Shown here: positions 23,696 to 34,900 of the stretch, piece by piece
Numbering within the stretch: position 1 is the stretch's first letter
Layout: each line of letters starts with the position of its first letter
Assembly (NCBI GenBank): GCA_003952965.2
Contig: CM025851.1
Location: forward strand, 20,168,874 to 20,232,873
DNA: 64,000 nucleotides
Source: Morella rubra
Lineage: Eukaryota > Streptophyta > Magnoliopsida > Fagales > Myricaceae
Direction of reading: 5' to 3'
Translations under genes and position numbers: made by a program
Notes under the pieces: generated by a model
What the model was told of the DNA's origin: nothing
Databases searched by the model: none
The model's input: the letters and a program-made list of their open reading frames with translations, nothing else

Positions 23696-24224
23696 ATTTT
23701 CCCTGACAATATTTAGTGAGTGTTGTGTTTCTTTCCTTCAAATTGTAAGGTAGAATCCGGTTGAATTGTTCTCGACCGCCGACGAGTGTCCGCCCCGGCT
23801 GCCGCCATTGTCTCGGGAAGAATCCGAAGGAGATTCCTCTTGCGGGATCTAAGGGTTGGAGGACGGGGTCCACGATGGTGTAAATCGGAGCCATTGCATG
23901 TGTGCCACGTGTGACCTTGAATTAAAGTGAAAACTGAAGGCGGACAAGCACTCTGGAGATTTGTGGTGGTGGTGGTAGTTGTTATCGTTATCGCCGAGCT
24001 GTCTTTTCCAAATGCAAGGGAAGAGAAGTGGGGGTCCCACTGATGTGAAGTGGGGTTGGACTCTTAGCCTTAATTATCACCCATCACATCCCAATTATCT
24101 TTTCCTTAATTGGCAAAACTGTCTTTTTCCAAACGATTGTTTATTCGTGCCGAGCAACTCATTAAATTTTCTATCTCTTCACAACTGATAAATTGAGGAA
24201 TTCAATTGGTCAACAAGTGATAAT

Positions 24225-24590
24225 TAAAATTTGTGAAAAATACATTTTTATACTTTTTAATTATAATTATAATAATTATTAATATTTTACACTCCAAATT
24301 ATTATTATATCAAATTGTGTCAGTCAATTATTAATTTTAAATATTTTACTGTTATTATTAAAAGTAAAAATGATTTTTTTAACACGTGAAATAACAAATT
24401 TATTTTTCTCGTAATTTTTTAAGGCGACAATTTTTATAAGAGTAAATCATAATTTTGTAGGTTAAAAAATAAATTTTTTTAAAATTGATAAATTTTTAGT
24501 CGAAGAGGTAAAATATTTGAAATTAATAATCAACGAAAATAATGTGAAAAAAATAATAACCATGAGTTTAAAATGTCATGACCTCCGTAG
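24225..24590. mobile_element. AT-rich inverted-repeat MITE
   Basis: AATTATTAATTTTAAATATTTTAC on the left pairs with GTAAAATATTTGAAATTAATAATC on the right, and outer parts also pair. Limits are approximate. It shares the TTTTACACT..CATTATTATT composition with its neighbours. Confidence 0.45.
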
Positions 24591-25000
24591 ATGAAAGGTG
24601 CGAAGGGCACTGCGAGGCCTTAATGCTAAGGGCATTCCTCTAAAGGCTATCCTAATGCCCAGACTCACAGATAAGTCCCTAGCTTTATCATCTTAGACAA
24701 TCAAACTCAAAAGCGCGCGTCTCACTACAAAGTTACAAGTACGCCCTTATTATTGAGGCAATCCAAAGTTGCTTAATTAATGATAATTAACTTGTTTGAT
24801 AACTAACTCATTCTATAATTCTGTTCTAAGGATGAGAAAATTGTTTCTCTGTGATTTACCGCACCTAAGGAACAGAGATTAACGTGTAAGGTTTGCAGTA
24901 AGAAAAGAAGTGGTTTTGCTTACTTTCCTAACTCCTTGTGACATCAGTCAAGTAGTACTAACTTGCCCACATAAAAACAAAAAGAGAAAAGAAAAACTAG

Positions 25001-25385
25001 TAGACATACTTTGCACCATTCAATTACGAGAGTTTTAACACTTTACACCCTCATCTATTATTTTTGTCACATTACATTTTATAACTATTGATTTCAAACA
25101 TTTTGCATCTTTTGTTATAAATTTCCGTCAATTTTGACATAAATTTATTTTGAACTATAAATTACGATTTTATACTCATAAAATTATCTAGGCCAAAAAA
25201 AAAGTATGGGAGCAAAAGTGCCATTTTGCATGCGTGTGCTAAAAAATTATTTTGCAAAAATTTTACGAAAGGTGCAAAGTGCATGAAATTAATAATTAGT
25301 GGGTGCATTGTGACAAAAAATAACATATGGGGTGCAAAGTGCTAAGACTCCTATAATTGGAAAGTACAAATTGTATTTATCCTAA
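25001..25385. mobile_element. inverted-repeat MITE with TTTGCACC arms
   Basis: The left arm (ACTTTGCACC...AACACTTTACACCCTCAT..TTTTTGTCACATTACA) pairs with the right arm (TGTGACAAAAAATAACATATGGGGTGCAAAGTGC..GGAAAGTACAAA). The left terminus seems shortened by about 12 bp relative to the right. Confidence 0.55.
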
Positions 25386-25389
25386 ACAA

Positions 25390-27160
25390 GTATAATAATA
25401 CCGGTTTAAAAATAGCTATTAGATCAATAAATTGTATGTATTGAACTCCTCCCTCAGTTGAGCTCCATAAAATTAACAATTATTCCATAAATTATAACAT
25501 GAATTTTATCTAGTGAGTCCCCTTGCTTCTATTTAGGGCAATCTTGTTCAAGGCGTGTTTAATTAGTAGAGAGGTTCCAAGAGTATATTCTTCCCTACCC
25601 CTCCTGCTCTCTAAGAAAGAAAAAGTTAAAGAATTTTGATTCTCTTTAAATTGGGAAGACAAACATTGCTGCTCTACGCACTAATAATAATAATTTTATA
25701 TGGGTCGCACTCGGACTAAGATTCATTTGGTTACGTACTTTCGAGCTAAAGGCACATAAAGGTGAGCCCCTGAGCCAACATGCTCCCACCACACTTCACA
25801 AAGGAATTTGGTCAAAAAAAACCAATTCAATTCAAAGACACAGACAATTTAACTTTACCAAAAGTTTTATAAGCAGTTACTTAAGGTTATATTTTGAGTG
25901 GGTTTCTCTTTAAGATTTCTCTTTTCTTTTCTTTTTTAACCAGAAGCTGGCCGGCGTCTGTGTCTAAATGTGAACCATACGCCCGGTTGATTGAGAGGAC
26001 ATTGATATCTATGCATCAATCAAAAGGGACCCCGCTCCCCCCTCTCTCAGTGTTTCCTTTTGTTTGATCATTACTATAACGGTGTAGTAGCGACAATAAC
26101 TGGATCTATAAGGCGGTTGGAGGTGTGTCATGCCACGAGCATTGTCTTATGGCTTCGTGACAAATTCCGTCTTGTCTCTGCTTGCGCGGTTCATTCTCGC
26201 CTTGGAATTTCTACCAAATTTATCTCCAATCTTCTTTTGACTTATCATCCATGCAGATTAATTTTGCACTATTTTTTTTTTTCTAATTCACAGATCTTCA
26301 AAATAAAACATTCCATCTTTTTCTCACATCTATACCACTGAAACGTGAAGTGAGTTAAAACTCTTTATCCTTCTAATGTTGTTTGTTTGTTTTTGTTTTT
26401 CATACCCTGTTAAAATGGAAATATTTATGTCCTTCTCGGTTGATAATAGAATTATTTCTCTCATCATATTTGAGTTATTTATATACCGTAGAATTGATCG
26501 GTATCGAACTCATGACCTTATCCTCGACCCTAAAGATTAAAAAAGCAGAATCGATAGACTCGAGACCTCATCCTCAATTATGATGATTTTGACCTTAAAG
26601 ATTAAAAAAGTAGAATCGATAGAAATTAAACTCGAGACCTCATCCTCAATTCTAATGATTTATAAAAGAGGAAATACTGCTTGAATGGTCCATGGTAATA
26701 ACCAGCTATTTCATTCAGTGACTGTGAGGCGAAACGATTAGACTTGACTATATATGATTATGGTTAAATGCCTAAAAAAATGTATGCATTGGTTATAAAA
26801 TGTCTTGAGAAGTAAAAAAACGAACTAGAATCCTCTGTAATTTTTTTGTATAAATTATATAATTTGAAGAAAAATAAACACAACAAATAAATTTTATTAT
26901 AAAATTCATATTATCTGAAATTTTATAAGAATAACGTTACATAATATAGTCATTTTATTTTGGCTATCTCTCTTTCAGTCATAAAATCCATTAAAAGGAA
27001 CCGTGTCTGAATTGGAGAGTTTCTGCAATTATTGGAATAATTCCGTCAAGAGTTGTCTCTTTTTTACACCATCACTTTGGTTCGTACTTTTTCACAAAGT
27101 GGACCCAACAGCCTCTTCCATACACCAATCTCATCGTATCAGCGAAAGATCCACTCATTT
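25390..27160. other. intergenic; 70-bp tandem duplication at 26517-26656
   Basis: The only structure seen is a direct duplication of about 70 bp, with AAAGATTAAAAAAG and CGAGACCTCATCCTCAATT in both copies (26530 and 26600). Frames at 26060-26341 and 26383-26583 have no recognisable product. Confidence 0.4.
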
Positions 27161-27334
27161 TAAACGGCTATGATCTTCCCATGATTGCACATCTGTCCCA
27201 CCAACCAGTAGATACAGAAAAAGAACAAAAACATAAAAACATTTTCCTAAACTCGGATGAATATAGTAGCAAACAGAGACACACCAAATAATCTTTACAG
27301 ATGCCAGCACAGTGACAAAACTTACCTGGTAAGC

Positions 27335-27375
<41 letters not shown>

Positions 27376-27764
27376 CAAACCAACGGCTCTGATTGCCTAA
27401 TAGGTTTAAGCGGGCCCACAAGGTAGGATCCCAATCTACCGACTATTCTAAACTTAGATCGACTCGGTAAACTGAACTTCGAACCCAATAGTAGTATTTT
27501 CAAGCATACACGTGTTGCATCTATAAGGCGAGTATCCCCAACGCAAAGGTACGTCAAGAGCGAACTCGCAGATATTCCTCTTCTTCCCCTTCTTCTTCTT
27601 CTGCTTCTTTATCTTTCAACCAGTGTTGACCGTCAAACAGAAAGCAAAGCGAAGTACGAAGAAAAACCGGACTTATAATTATTTCCTAAGAATTTTTTCA
27701 ATTACAGCAAGCAGAATAGGAGTAACCCCAGAGAGTAGACCAGAGTAGCAACCAATATGAATTA
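27161..27764. other. intergenic / glutaredoxin 3' region with (TA)n
   Basis: A (TA)15 tract at 27341-27371 and a TTC-rich run near 27570-27605. The part next to 27764 should hold the 3' UTR of the glutaredoxin gene. No other gene is supported. Confidence 0.4.
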
Positions 27765-28193
27765 TCATACCCAGAGCGCACCGACTTCGATGAGCCTGGG
27801 CTCGAGGTGGCCGCTGAGGTGGAGCGCGATGAGGGACTCCAAGCCTCCGATGCAGGTGCCCCCAATGAAGACGGCGGGCGCAGGATTGCGTGGGGAGTCG
27901 CTATCACTATCGTGGGCGGGGGAGGGAAGGGCTGCGATCTCGTGGTCGTCCAATTCGATGACGGTGGGGTAGACCCCGATGTTTCCGAGGAGCTTCTTCA
28001 TGACGTGGCACATGCAGCAGGCAGATCGGCTGAAGATGATCACCGGGTTCTCGGCTATGAGGCGCCGGATGCGGGCCTCGGCGGACTCGGCCACGTCGAT
28101 GGATAGGGACGAGGAGGAAACTGCGGCAGCGGTGGTTGGAGGGGTGAGGTCAAGGCGGACGACGTCGTTGGAGTAACGTCGTAGGCCTTGCAT
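27765..28193 (-). CDS. GRXC6: CC-type (class III, ROXY) glutaredoxin
   Basis: An intronless frame of 142 aa runs from the ATG at 28193 to a TGA at 27765. Residues 1-40 are a poorly conserved leader (MQGLRRYSNDVVRLDL, then Thr/Ala/Ser-rich). The thioredoxin fold starts with ARIRRLIAENPVIIFSR, and the active site CCMC is at 59-62. PAVFIGG (106-112) holds the cis-Pro region and CIGGLESL the glutathione-binding glycine pair. The protein ends GALWV, close to the ALWL tail that ROXY proteins use to bind TGA bZIP factors. An acidic insert (PSPAHDSDSDSPRNP, 90-104) lengthens the loop before the cis-Pro strand. From memory the N-terminus best fits Arabidopsis GRXC6/ROXY21; the family is sure, the orthologue less so. 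Expected role: nuclear/cytosolic redox partner or co-repressor of TGA factors. The coding region is GC-rich, unlike its surroundings. Confidence 0.88.
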   Translation of the reverse strand: MQGLRRYSNDVVRLDLTPPTTAAAVSSSSLSIDVAESAEARIRRLIAENPVIIFSRSACCMCHVMKKLLGNIGVYPTVIELDDHEIAALPSPAHDSDSDSPRNPAPAVFIGGTCIGGLESLIALHLSGHLEPRLIEVGALWV

Positions 28194-28326
28194 CGCCGGG
28201 TATAGGGACAGAGACAGGGAGAGTTTTTTTTTTTTGTTTTGGAGTCTTTCTCAGAGAAGGGGAGAGAGTGTTTGATGTCAACGGGGTGGGAAGTGGGTGG
28301 TGTGTGTGTGGGGGGTTTTGGGGGAG

Positions 28327-28336
28327 TTTTATAAAT
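28327..28336 (-). promoter_or_regulatory. candidate TATA box of the glutaredoxin gene
   Basis: On the minus strand the sequence reads ATTTATAAAA, about 135 bp before the ATG, and is followed by a C-rich stretch. This spacing fits a short 5' UTR. It rests on position and motif alone. Confidence 0.45.
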
Positions 28337-28599
28337 GAGAGGATGGTGTGGTTGCTTACATCACAAAATACTATTACTACTGTATTATACTTAGGTTCTT
28401 TGCAGGCAAATCAAATGCCTCGGAACGGAATCCTAAGCCCACGCGCCATGTTTGTCGTGTACGTATTGCTCACTAAAGGGAACTATTTTCATCCCAATAA
28501 TTAAGTGGAATGAAATAGTTCTTTCAAGTTTGAACATGCCGAAGCAGTATATGTTAACAGATGTTTTCCCTATTGATTCAAATTTTTCCATTGGAATCA

Positions 28600-29650
28600 A
28601 TGGGTTAGTCATTATATCGTATTTTTAACTAGCTCATGAGTTTATCAATTGATGAATAGTAATCTCATCTAGGGTTGAGTAATGGTGATACATGCATCGG
28701 TTTGATCAAAATTGGCATCGACACCGTTAATCTCGATGGCTCAAATTTGACACTGACACCAATTGGCCAAATAACCGATCCTTGTCGATGTCGGTTTACC
28801 GTTGACGGTTACACTATAATCAACCACCAAAAATGTTCATAAAAACAAAATGAGTAAAAACTTGGAGCTTTCACCCAAAATCATGCCACTTAAAGACAAA
28901 CTTCTTCTCCCCGAAGTAATATACATTAGCTCCAGAGGGAGGCGGAAAAGAGTCAAGTTCCTAAAAAGACATGCATTGGAGAAAAAGACTGCGCGGACCT
29001 TCCAAGTTGACTTTGAATCCCTTGTGTTGGTTGATCCAAACATCTCATACAACAATCCTATAAAATCTACAAAAAGAAAAATGAAAAAAAAAAAAAAAAA
29101 AAAAGAACTCATTTAAGTAATGAAGAAAATTGTTACATACAAGCAACTCCATGTAGACGTGCGAGAGAATTCATGACTATGATAGGATTATTATAACTAG
29201 TAAAAAAGAAGAGTGGGACAATAAATGACTTCATTGCAGACATGTGATAAGGACTGAGTGAGTAGGGAGAGAGAGATAGACGGGTAATTTGCTTGTCTAG
29301 GAACCAAGTTTAATAATCTTAATCCAAATGACTACGTTCTCTATAAGTGGAGAATGATGTTATTTTTTTATTTTTTTATTTTAAAAAAAGCGGTATCGAT
29401 GAAATATTGGAAGCCTAGCGGTTAATCGACACCGCTAAGAGCACAAGTAACAATTAGAAGCTACCACCGAAAACCCTAACCTCAACATTGAATTTTACAC
29501 TCTTTATGTTATTACACACAGCTAATAACTAGTAAGAAAAATATCAATAGTCAAATCACGAGCATTTAAAATTTGTCACACACTCTAAGCATCAAATAAA
29601 TTAGAGAATTAGAATCTCAATAAACAACGTAAAAAATATAATAAACTGTA
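28600..29650. other. intergenic, possible degenerate hAT-like repeat
   Basis: From 28672 (TAGGGTTGAGTAATGG) the sequence shows GACACC/GGCATCGACACC/CGGTT repeats resembling the subterminal regions of hAT elements. CGGTATCGATG..CGACACCGC appears near 29390-29440. No closing end or target duplication was found. The 88-codon frame at 28850-29116 has no recognised domain. Confidence 0.3.
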
Positions 29651-29764
29651 AGTTAAGGGCACTTAAAAATAGGATCGATTAATATTGCTTCTCTCAAAAT
29701 AAGATATAAAAATTGACAAAAAAAAAAAAAACAGAAAAAGTAAGTGGAAGTGTGAATGATTGAG

Positions 29765-30350
29765 AGTGGGGACGTGTCGTGTGGAGGGCGTGAAAAGCAA
29801 TAGCTTATGGTCGCATTATAAGGTAGTTCGGGAATAGTGGATATCTGCAGGTGAAGTGGGGGCGTGGAGCAGTCACATGGGGGGGGTGAGAGAGGGGGCT
29901 GTAAGTAGTAAATGACCATGCCATCACATTGACTTGGACGTGGAACCGCAAGATTTAACCGTGACGTAACCAAAAGGCATGGCCCCCACTGTCGTAGAAA
30001 AATAAAGCGATGCTGACGTAGACTTGTGTACTGAGGGAGGGAGGTGGCCCGTGGACCCCTCCAACCCCTTACCGTGACATAATCATCGAAGCGAACCCAC
30101 GCTTTCCTCGTCACCATGACGTTCTCTGGCGTACACGTGGCGATCCCTTTTTTGCTTTCCTTCAGGCGGGGAGATCGTGGGCTTTGGGAGAAATACCAGT
30201 GCTACTACTACTACGTGGGCGGCTCACCACGATCTTGCGCTCGCACGAGAGGCGACCTATACGAGCATCCCACGTGGCTTGTCAGTATGTGGGGTGTGAC
30301 CTTGTGGGATGTGGTCCCCACTGTCACGAAAGGATTTATATACAAGTCTT
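29765..30350 (+). promoter_or_regulatory. cluster of ACGT/G-box motifs followed by a TATA-like site
   Basis: GACGTGTC (29770), GGACGTGG (29937), TGACGTAA (29963), TGACGTAG (30013), TGACGTTC (30117), CACGTGGC (30134), TACGTGGG (30211) and CCACGTGG (30269) lie within 510 bp. TTTATATACA at 30335 follows on the plus strand. Such groups mark ABA- or light-responsive promoters. Downstream I find no convincing protein: a 112-codon frame from 30309 has no recognised domain. Confidence 0.35.
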
Positions 30351-30399
30351 GGAGCCCTGCAAGCTGCACCGTTGATGGTGGTAGATAGGGTGTCTGCCA

Positions 30400-30832
30400 T
30401 AAGTTCCAGGATGAATAGGGATCGCATTGCATCACCCTCCTCTTTTTTGCTACCTTCTCCCAATCACCGTTGCTACCCTAATTATTGCACCCACAGTGAC
30501 CCCCCAATTTCGCCTTACTCCAATTGGAATTACATAATTAAAACAATTGTCAAACTTTGTATGTACCAAATTAAAAAATTCATTAAAAAATCATGTCTCT
30601 TTACTTTCTTTTCTTTTCTGTTTTTTTTATCAGTTTTTATAAACTAAAATTTTGATAAATCTTATTGCGAGCAAATCTTTAATTAACTAATACTCGATCG
30701 AAATAGCAATTTGATTGTATGGGAATTGTTATTACACTCCCAGCTTAATGGATACCTTTTTTTTGAAGGTCTAAATTTATTTGAGTCCAATGCATAAATA
30801 TGAAATACATGCATTGCCATACAAAAATTGAA

Positions 30833-30876
<44 letters not shown>

Positions 30877-31559
30877 ATTGGAAGCTGGCTGCTGCCACCA
30901 CCACTGGCAAGCTGACAAGGATTATAAATACCCACGGTTTTTGGCAAGTCCAGCTTCTACACAGAATTAAAAAAAAACTCAGTAATTCTGGTTGGTCAAG
31001 CTTTCATTATCTCATTAACACACTCTTCCCTGACCTCAGGAAAAAAAATAAGAATTAAATAAGAATTGTGGAGAAATCAATATATTAAGCATATAGGTGT
31101 TGATCATCTCGGGGCTTCTTCCGTATAAAGTACGTGGATCCTGTACTACAATATGATTAGTTTAAGAACCCCAACACACTATAATTTTTGTTTTCTTAGT
31201 TAAAGAAACTATTTCTGCAGAAAAATGTTTAATAAGTATTCGTGGTATTCACTCCACTTGGATCGTTCTTTCACAAGTGTGCAAAATTAAAAGACTTATC
31301 GGGCTAAATAAAAAACAATTACCCCCATATGGGATTTTTCGTCAAACAGTAGCATTGGGATTTGCCCAAAAATGTTGACGTCGTTGTTCCTTCGCTTGCT
31401 GGGAACCTTTAGAGTGAGAAGCACACTTTCATGAATTCAATTCCTAGCTGTACCTACCGATCTGCATGATGTCCAGGATGACAACAGCCTCTGTGACTGG
31501 AATTAAGTCTTCGATCGGGGCTCAGGGGTCCATGTCATTAATGGGGAAGACGGCCACCT
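30400..31559. other. intergenic, nothing recognised
   Basis: AT-rich DNA with a (TA)n(TG)n tract at 30837-30877. No gene is supported. Confidence 0.4.
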
Positions 31560-31564
31560 CATTT

Positions 31565-31899
31565 TGTTAGGAAAAGCGATACGAAAAATAAAGAATAAAA
31601 TATCAAAAATTTACATGATTAGGTCTCAATTCGGCCTACGTCTATTTCAAAATAATTTTATTTAGAATATTTAAGAAAATTACTCTTTTCACCTAATCAC
31701 ACCACGCTCTTTCTCTTTTTCTCTCTCTCTCTGCCCAATGTTGACGCACTCTCACACACCCTTTCTCCTATAACATAAGCCACTATTTATAGGAAAAGAT
31801 ACAAAGAGAAAACCTAGATAAACTTGAAGTGGGACAAGTAGACTTCTACTCAAAGTCTACTTATATTCCAAGTCTATCTTATGGGTGTGGACCCCAACA
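31565..31899 (-). repeat. 3' LTR of the gag-only copia element
   Basis: 335 bp, aligning along its length with 34550-34895. The CT-rich tract and the TAAGCCACTATTTATAGGAA segment (a TATA-like TATTTATAG) are in both. The two differ at many sites and by several small indels, so the insertion is not recent. Confidence 0.8.
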
Positions 31900-33439
31900 A
31901 ATCTCCCCCTCCATACTATAAGGGAAGAATCTGTTCCTGACATCTTTCGGTTGAGTGCATCCCGGGCTCCCATCAGTAGAACTTCCTGCAACTTTGGTGT
32001 CTGTTGCTCCCCCTTACTCACCACCCCTTGCATCCTTTTTCTACTGGCACTCCAACCTCGTCCTTGTCACCAAACGACCAACCACACTCCCATCTGAGTG
32101 TCCTGCACCCCCGCCTAGGGTGCCCGCATCCCCTGCTTGTACCACCGGACCCATGTAGAACAGTATCTCCCCATGCTCTTGCATCTCCACCGGCTAGTAC
32201 CAAGCACCTTCGCGTGCTACACGAAGTCGGAGTCATCAGTCACCACTGAGGCTTCTGATGATTTCCCTTTCTCTGCTTTGTACTTTGGACAATTCCGCTT
32301 GATATGTCCTTCTTGGTCACAATAGAAGCAGATAATCTTGCGACCCTCTCCTCTGGATTTACCCCGTCTTCCGTTATTCCAGCTCTTCCTCTACCTCTTT
32401 CTGTGATGAGAGCTTGTGATCCATTGTGGTCATAAGTCTCCATCTCCTTCCTTCGTGCCTCTTCACTGAACAGAGCATCCTTGACCAACTCATGGTCAAT
32501 TTTCCATTCGGTGCTGAATTTCGAGAGAAACAACAAGAGTCTCCCAACTATCCGGCAAGGAACTCAGAAGCAGTAAAGCTTGAACCTCATTGTCGAAAGT
32601 CATTTCGACACTGTTCAATTGATTGATCAGGTTTTGGAACTCACTGGTATGTTCCGCCACTGACTTCTCATTTCGCAGCTTCATATTCACGAGCCTCCTC
32701 ATTAGTAGCGCTTTATTCTGTGAAGTCTTTGACTGATACATTGTCTCCAACTTCTCCCATAGTTCAAAAGCACTCGTCTCTTTGGCTACGTGATGGAATA
32801 CCTCTAGCCCAATCCACTGACGAATCAACCCTATAACTTTCCGGTTGATCTTCTTCCACTTTGCCTCGTCAATCTCATCCGGTTTCTTGCCCTCGTTCTC
32901 CAATGGATCATACATATCCTTTGCATAAAGGATATCCTCCATCCATGGCTTCCAACTCATGTAATTTGTAGCAGACAACATTATCATACCGATAACCATA
33001 CTCTCCGCCATCTCAATTAACACTATAGAGACCGAATTTCAAAATTCTGACTGCACCAATGGATCCGGAATGGCCCAAAACCTTAGAATCAATCTGACCT
33101 GCTCGAAAATCGGCCTAAAAGCCCCTGAACCGGCTGAAAAACCACCCTGGAACAAAACCGAAATCTTCGGAATATTCTGATTCCCTGGAATATTCTCTGC
33201 TGACGTGGCTGACATGGCAATGCTGGCGTGGCACCCTGGGACCCATTGATGACGTGGCTAGACACGTGGTAGAACATTGCGCGTAAGGGCGCGTGGTCTG
33301 AATTCTTGCGGCGCGTGACGGCTCCTGGCTCCTCCGGCGACGAGGTTTCGACCTCTGGCTTCGTCTCGACCTCCTCTATAGGCTGGTGCCCTCCAATCTC
33401 TGATTGGACCACTTTTAACCCCCCTCTTGCCAACATCGT

Positions 33440-34330
33440 GAAAAAACTACCAAAAACAATCCCCCTCCCCTACTGCGCTCTTTCTCTTTCTCTCTGCCCA
33501 ATGCTCTCACGCACTTCTCCTATAACATAAGCCACTATTTATAGGAAAAGATATATAAACCCGAGAAAGTAAACTTGTTCTACAGTAGTTGGGCATTCCA
33601 AATTGGGGATGTTCCCCAGGCCGTGATCCAGTACTCCACTTGGGGAAACGAGCATGAAACTATTAGTATTACGTTTTCAAATTCTCGCATTCACAAGTAC
33701 TGCCCAAAACGAGGTACTGACTATGCCTCCATTATGGTGATAACATAGATATTAGAACTTCAGATTTGCAACAGTATTTCTTTTGCTTGTTGTAGAACTA
33801 TCATGACCAACACACATCAGGTCCAAGCTTGATAACAATTAATAATACCATTCCAGATGATTGTGATCCAATAAGTCTCCAATCTTCACTTCCTTGACCA
33901 ACTCATGTTATTCAGAGAGAAACAACAAGAGTGGAAAGAACTCAGAAGCAGTAAAGCTTTCTCCAACATCAGGTTTTGGAGATGTTCTGAAGCTGAGCCT
34001 CCTCACCAAGTCTTTGACTCTCCAACTTCTCCCATAGTTCACTCGTCTCTTTGGCTACGTGATGGAATACCTCTTCCACTGACGAATCAACCGGGTTGAT
34101 CTTAAATCTCATCCGGTTTCTTGCCCTCGTTCTCCAATGGATCATACATATCCTTTGCATAAAGGATATCTCCATAACTCATGTCATTATCATACCCATA
34201 CTCATCTCAATTAGATTTTCAAATTCTGACTACCAATGGAGAATGGCCCAAAACCTCTCTGACCTGAAAATCGGCCTAAAAGCCCTGAAAAAAACCACCC
34301 TGCCGAAAATATTCTGAGCACGTGGCAGCA
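33440..34330 (-). repeat. indel-rich partial repeat of gag, LTR and downstream flank
   Basis: 33474-33552 is an LTR fragment. 33600-33900 resembles the host flank at 34930-35345 (shared CCGTGATCCAGTACTCCACT). 33890-34330 repeats the gag and leader at 32480-33300. Matching blocks are nearly identical but separated by many small gaps, while the sequence on both sides is clean. This fits a tandem duplication, or two overlapping contig ends that were not merged. Confidence 0.6.
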
Positions 34331-34549
34331 AATATTTCAGAGCTCGCGTACGCGTGGTCTGAATTCTTGCGGCGCGTGACGGCGCGTCCTGGCTCCTCCG
34401 GCGACGAGGTTTCAACCTCTGGCTTCGTCTCGACCTCCTCTATAGGCTGGTGCCCTCCAATCTCTGATTGGACCACTTTTAATTTTCGGACCTTCTCTGC
34501 TTCACCCGAAAAAACACTCCGGCCCCTCGAACCAGGCTCCGATACCACT

Positions 34550-34895
34550 TGTTGGGAAAAGCGGCACGAAAATTAAAGAATGGACACCAAAAATTTACGT
34601 GGTTCGGCCCCAATCCGGCCTACGTCCACCCAGAGCAATTTTATTAAGAACGCTTAAGAAAATCACTCTCCCCGCCCAATACAATGATCACACCACGCTC
34701 TTTCTCTCTCTCTCTCTGCCCAATGCTCACGCACTCTCACGCACACTTTCTCCTATAACATAAGCCACTATTTATAGGAAAATATAAAGAGAAACCTAAG
34801 AGAAAACCTAGATAAACTTGAAGTGGGGAGCAAGTAGACTTCTACTCAAAGTCTACTTCTATTCTAAGTCTCTCTTATGGGTATGGACCCCAACA
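34550..34895 (-). repeat. 5' LTR of the gag-only copia element
   Basis: 346 bp, TG...CA when read on the minus strand. It is flanked inward by the TGGTATCGGAGC primer-binding site and outward by the CATTT target duplication. Confidence 0.8.
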
Positions 34896-34900
34896 CATTT

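Larger units (their letters stand above)
31565..34895 (-). mobile_element. gag-only copia element (TR-GAG-like), 3331 bp, duplication CATTT
   Basis: Two LTRs, 34550-34895 (5' LTR, 346 bp) and 31565-31899 (3' LTR, 335 bp), are read on the minus strand with TGTTGGGG...AACA limits. Perfect flanks CATTT stand at 31560-31564 and 34896-34900. A primer site TGGTATCGGAGC (34535-34548, complement) fits initiator tRNA-Met. A purine run precedes the 3' LTR. The interior has gag (33023 down to about 32240) with a copia UBN2-type domain and a zinc-knuckle region, but no integrase or reverse transcriptase. That makes it a non-autonomous element. It is broken a few times and carries a partial second gag-leader-LTR block. 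Confidence 0.8.

Noticed and set aside
27807-28106. 99-codon plus-strand frame over the glutaredoxin
   Set aside because: GC-rich shadow of the minus-strand glutaredoxin, which has the CCMC site and the family fold.
29653-30117. 154-codon minus-strand frame
   Set aside because: No domain; low-complexity Phe-rich tail; overlaps the ACGT-box cluster and looks compositional.
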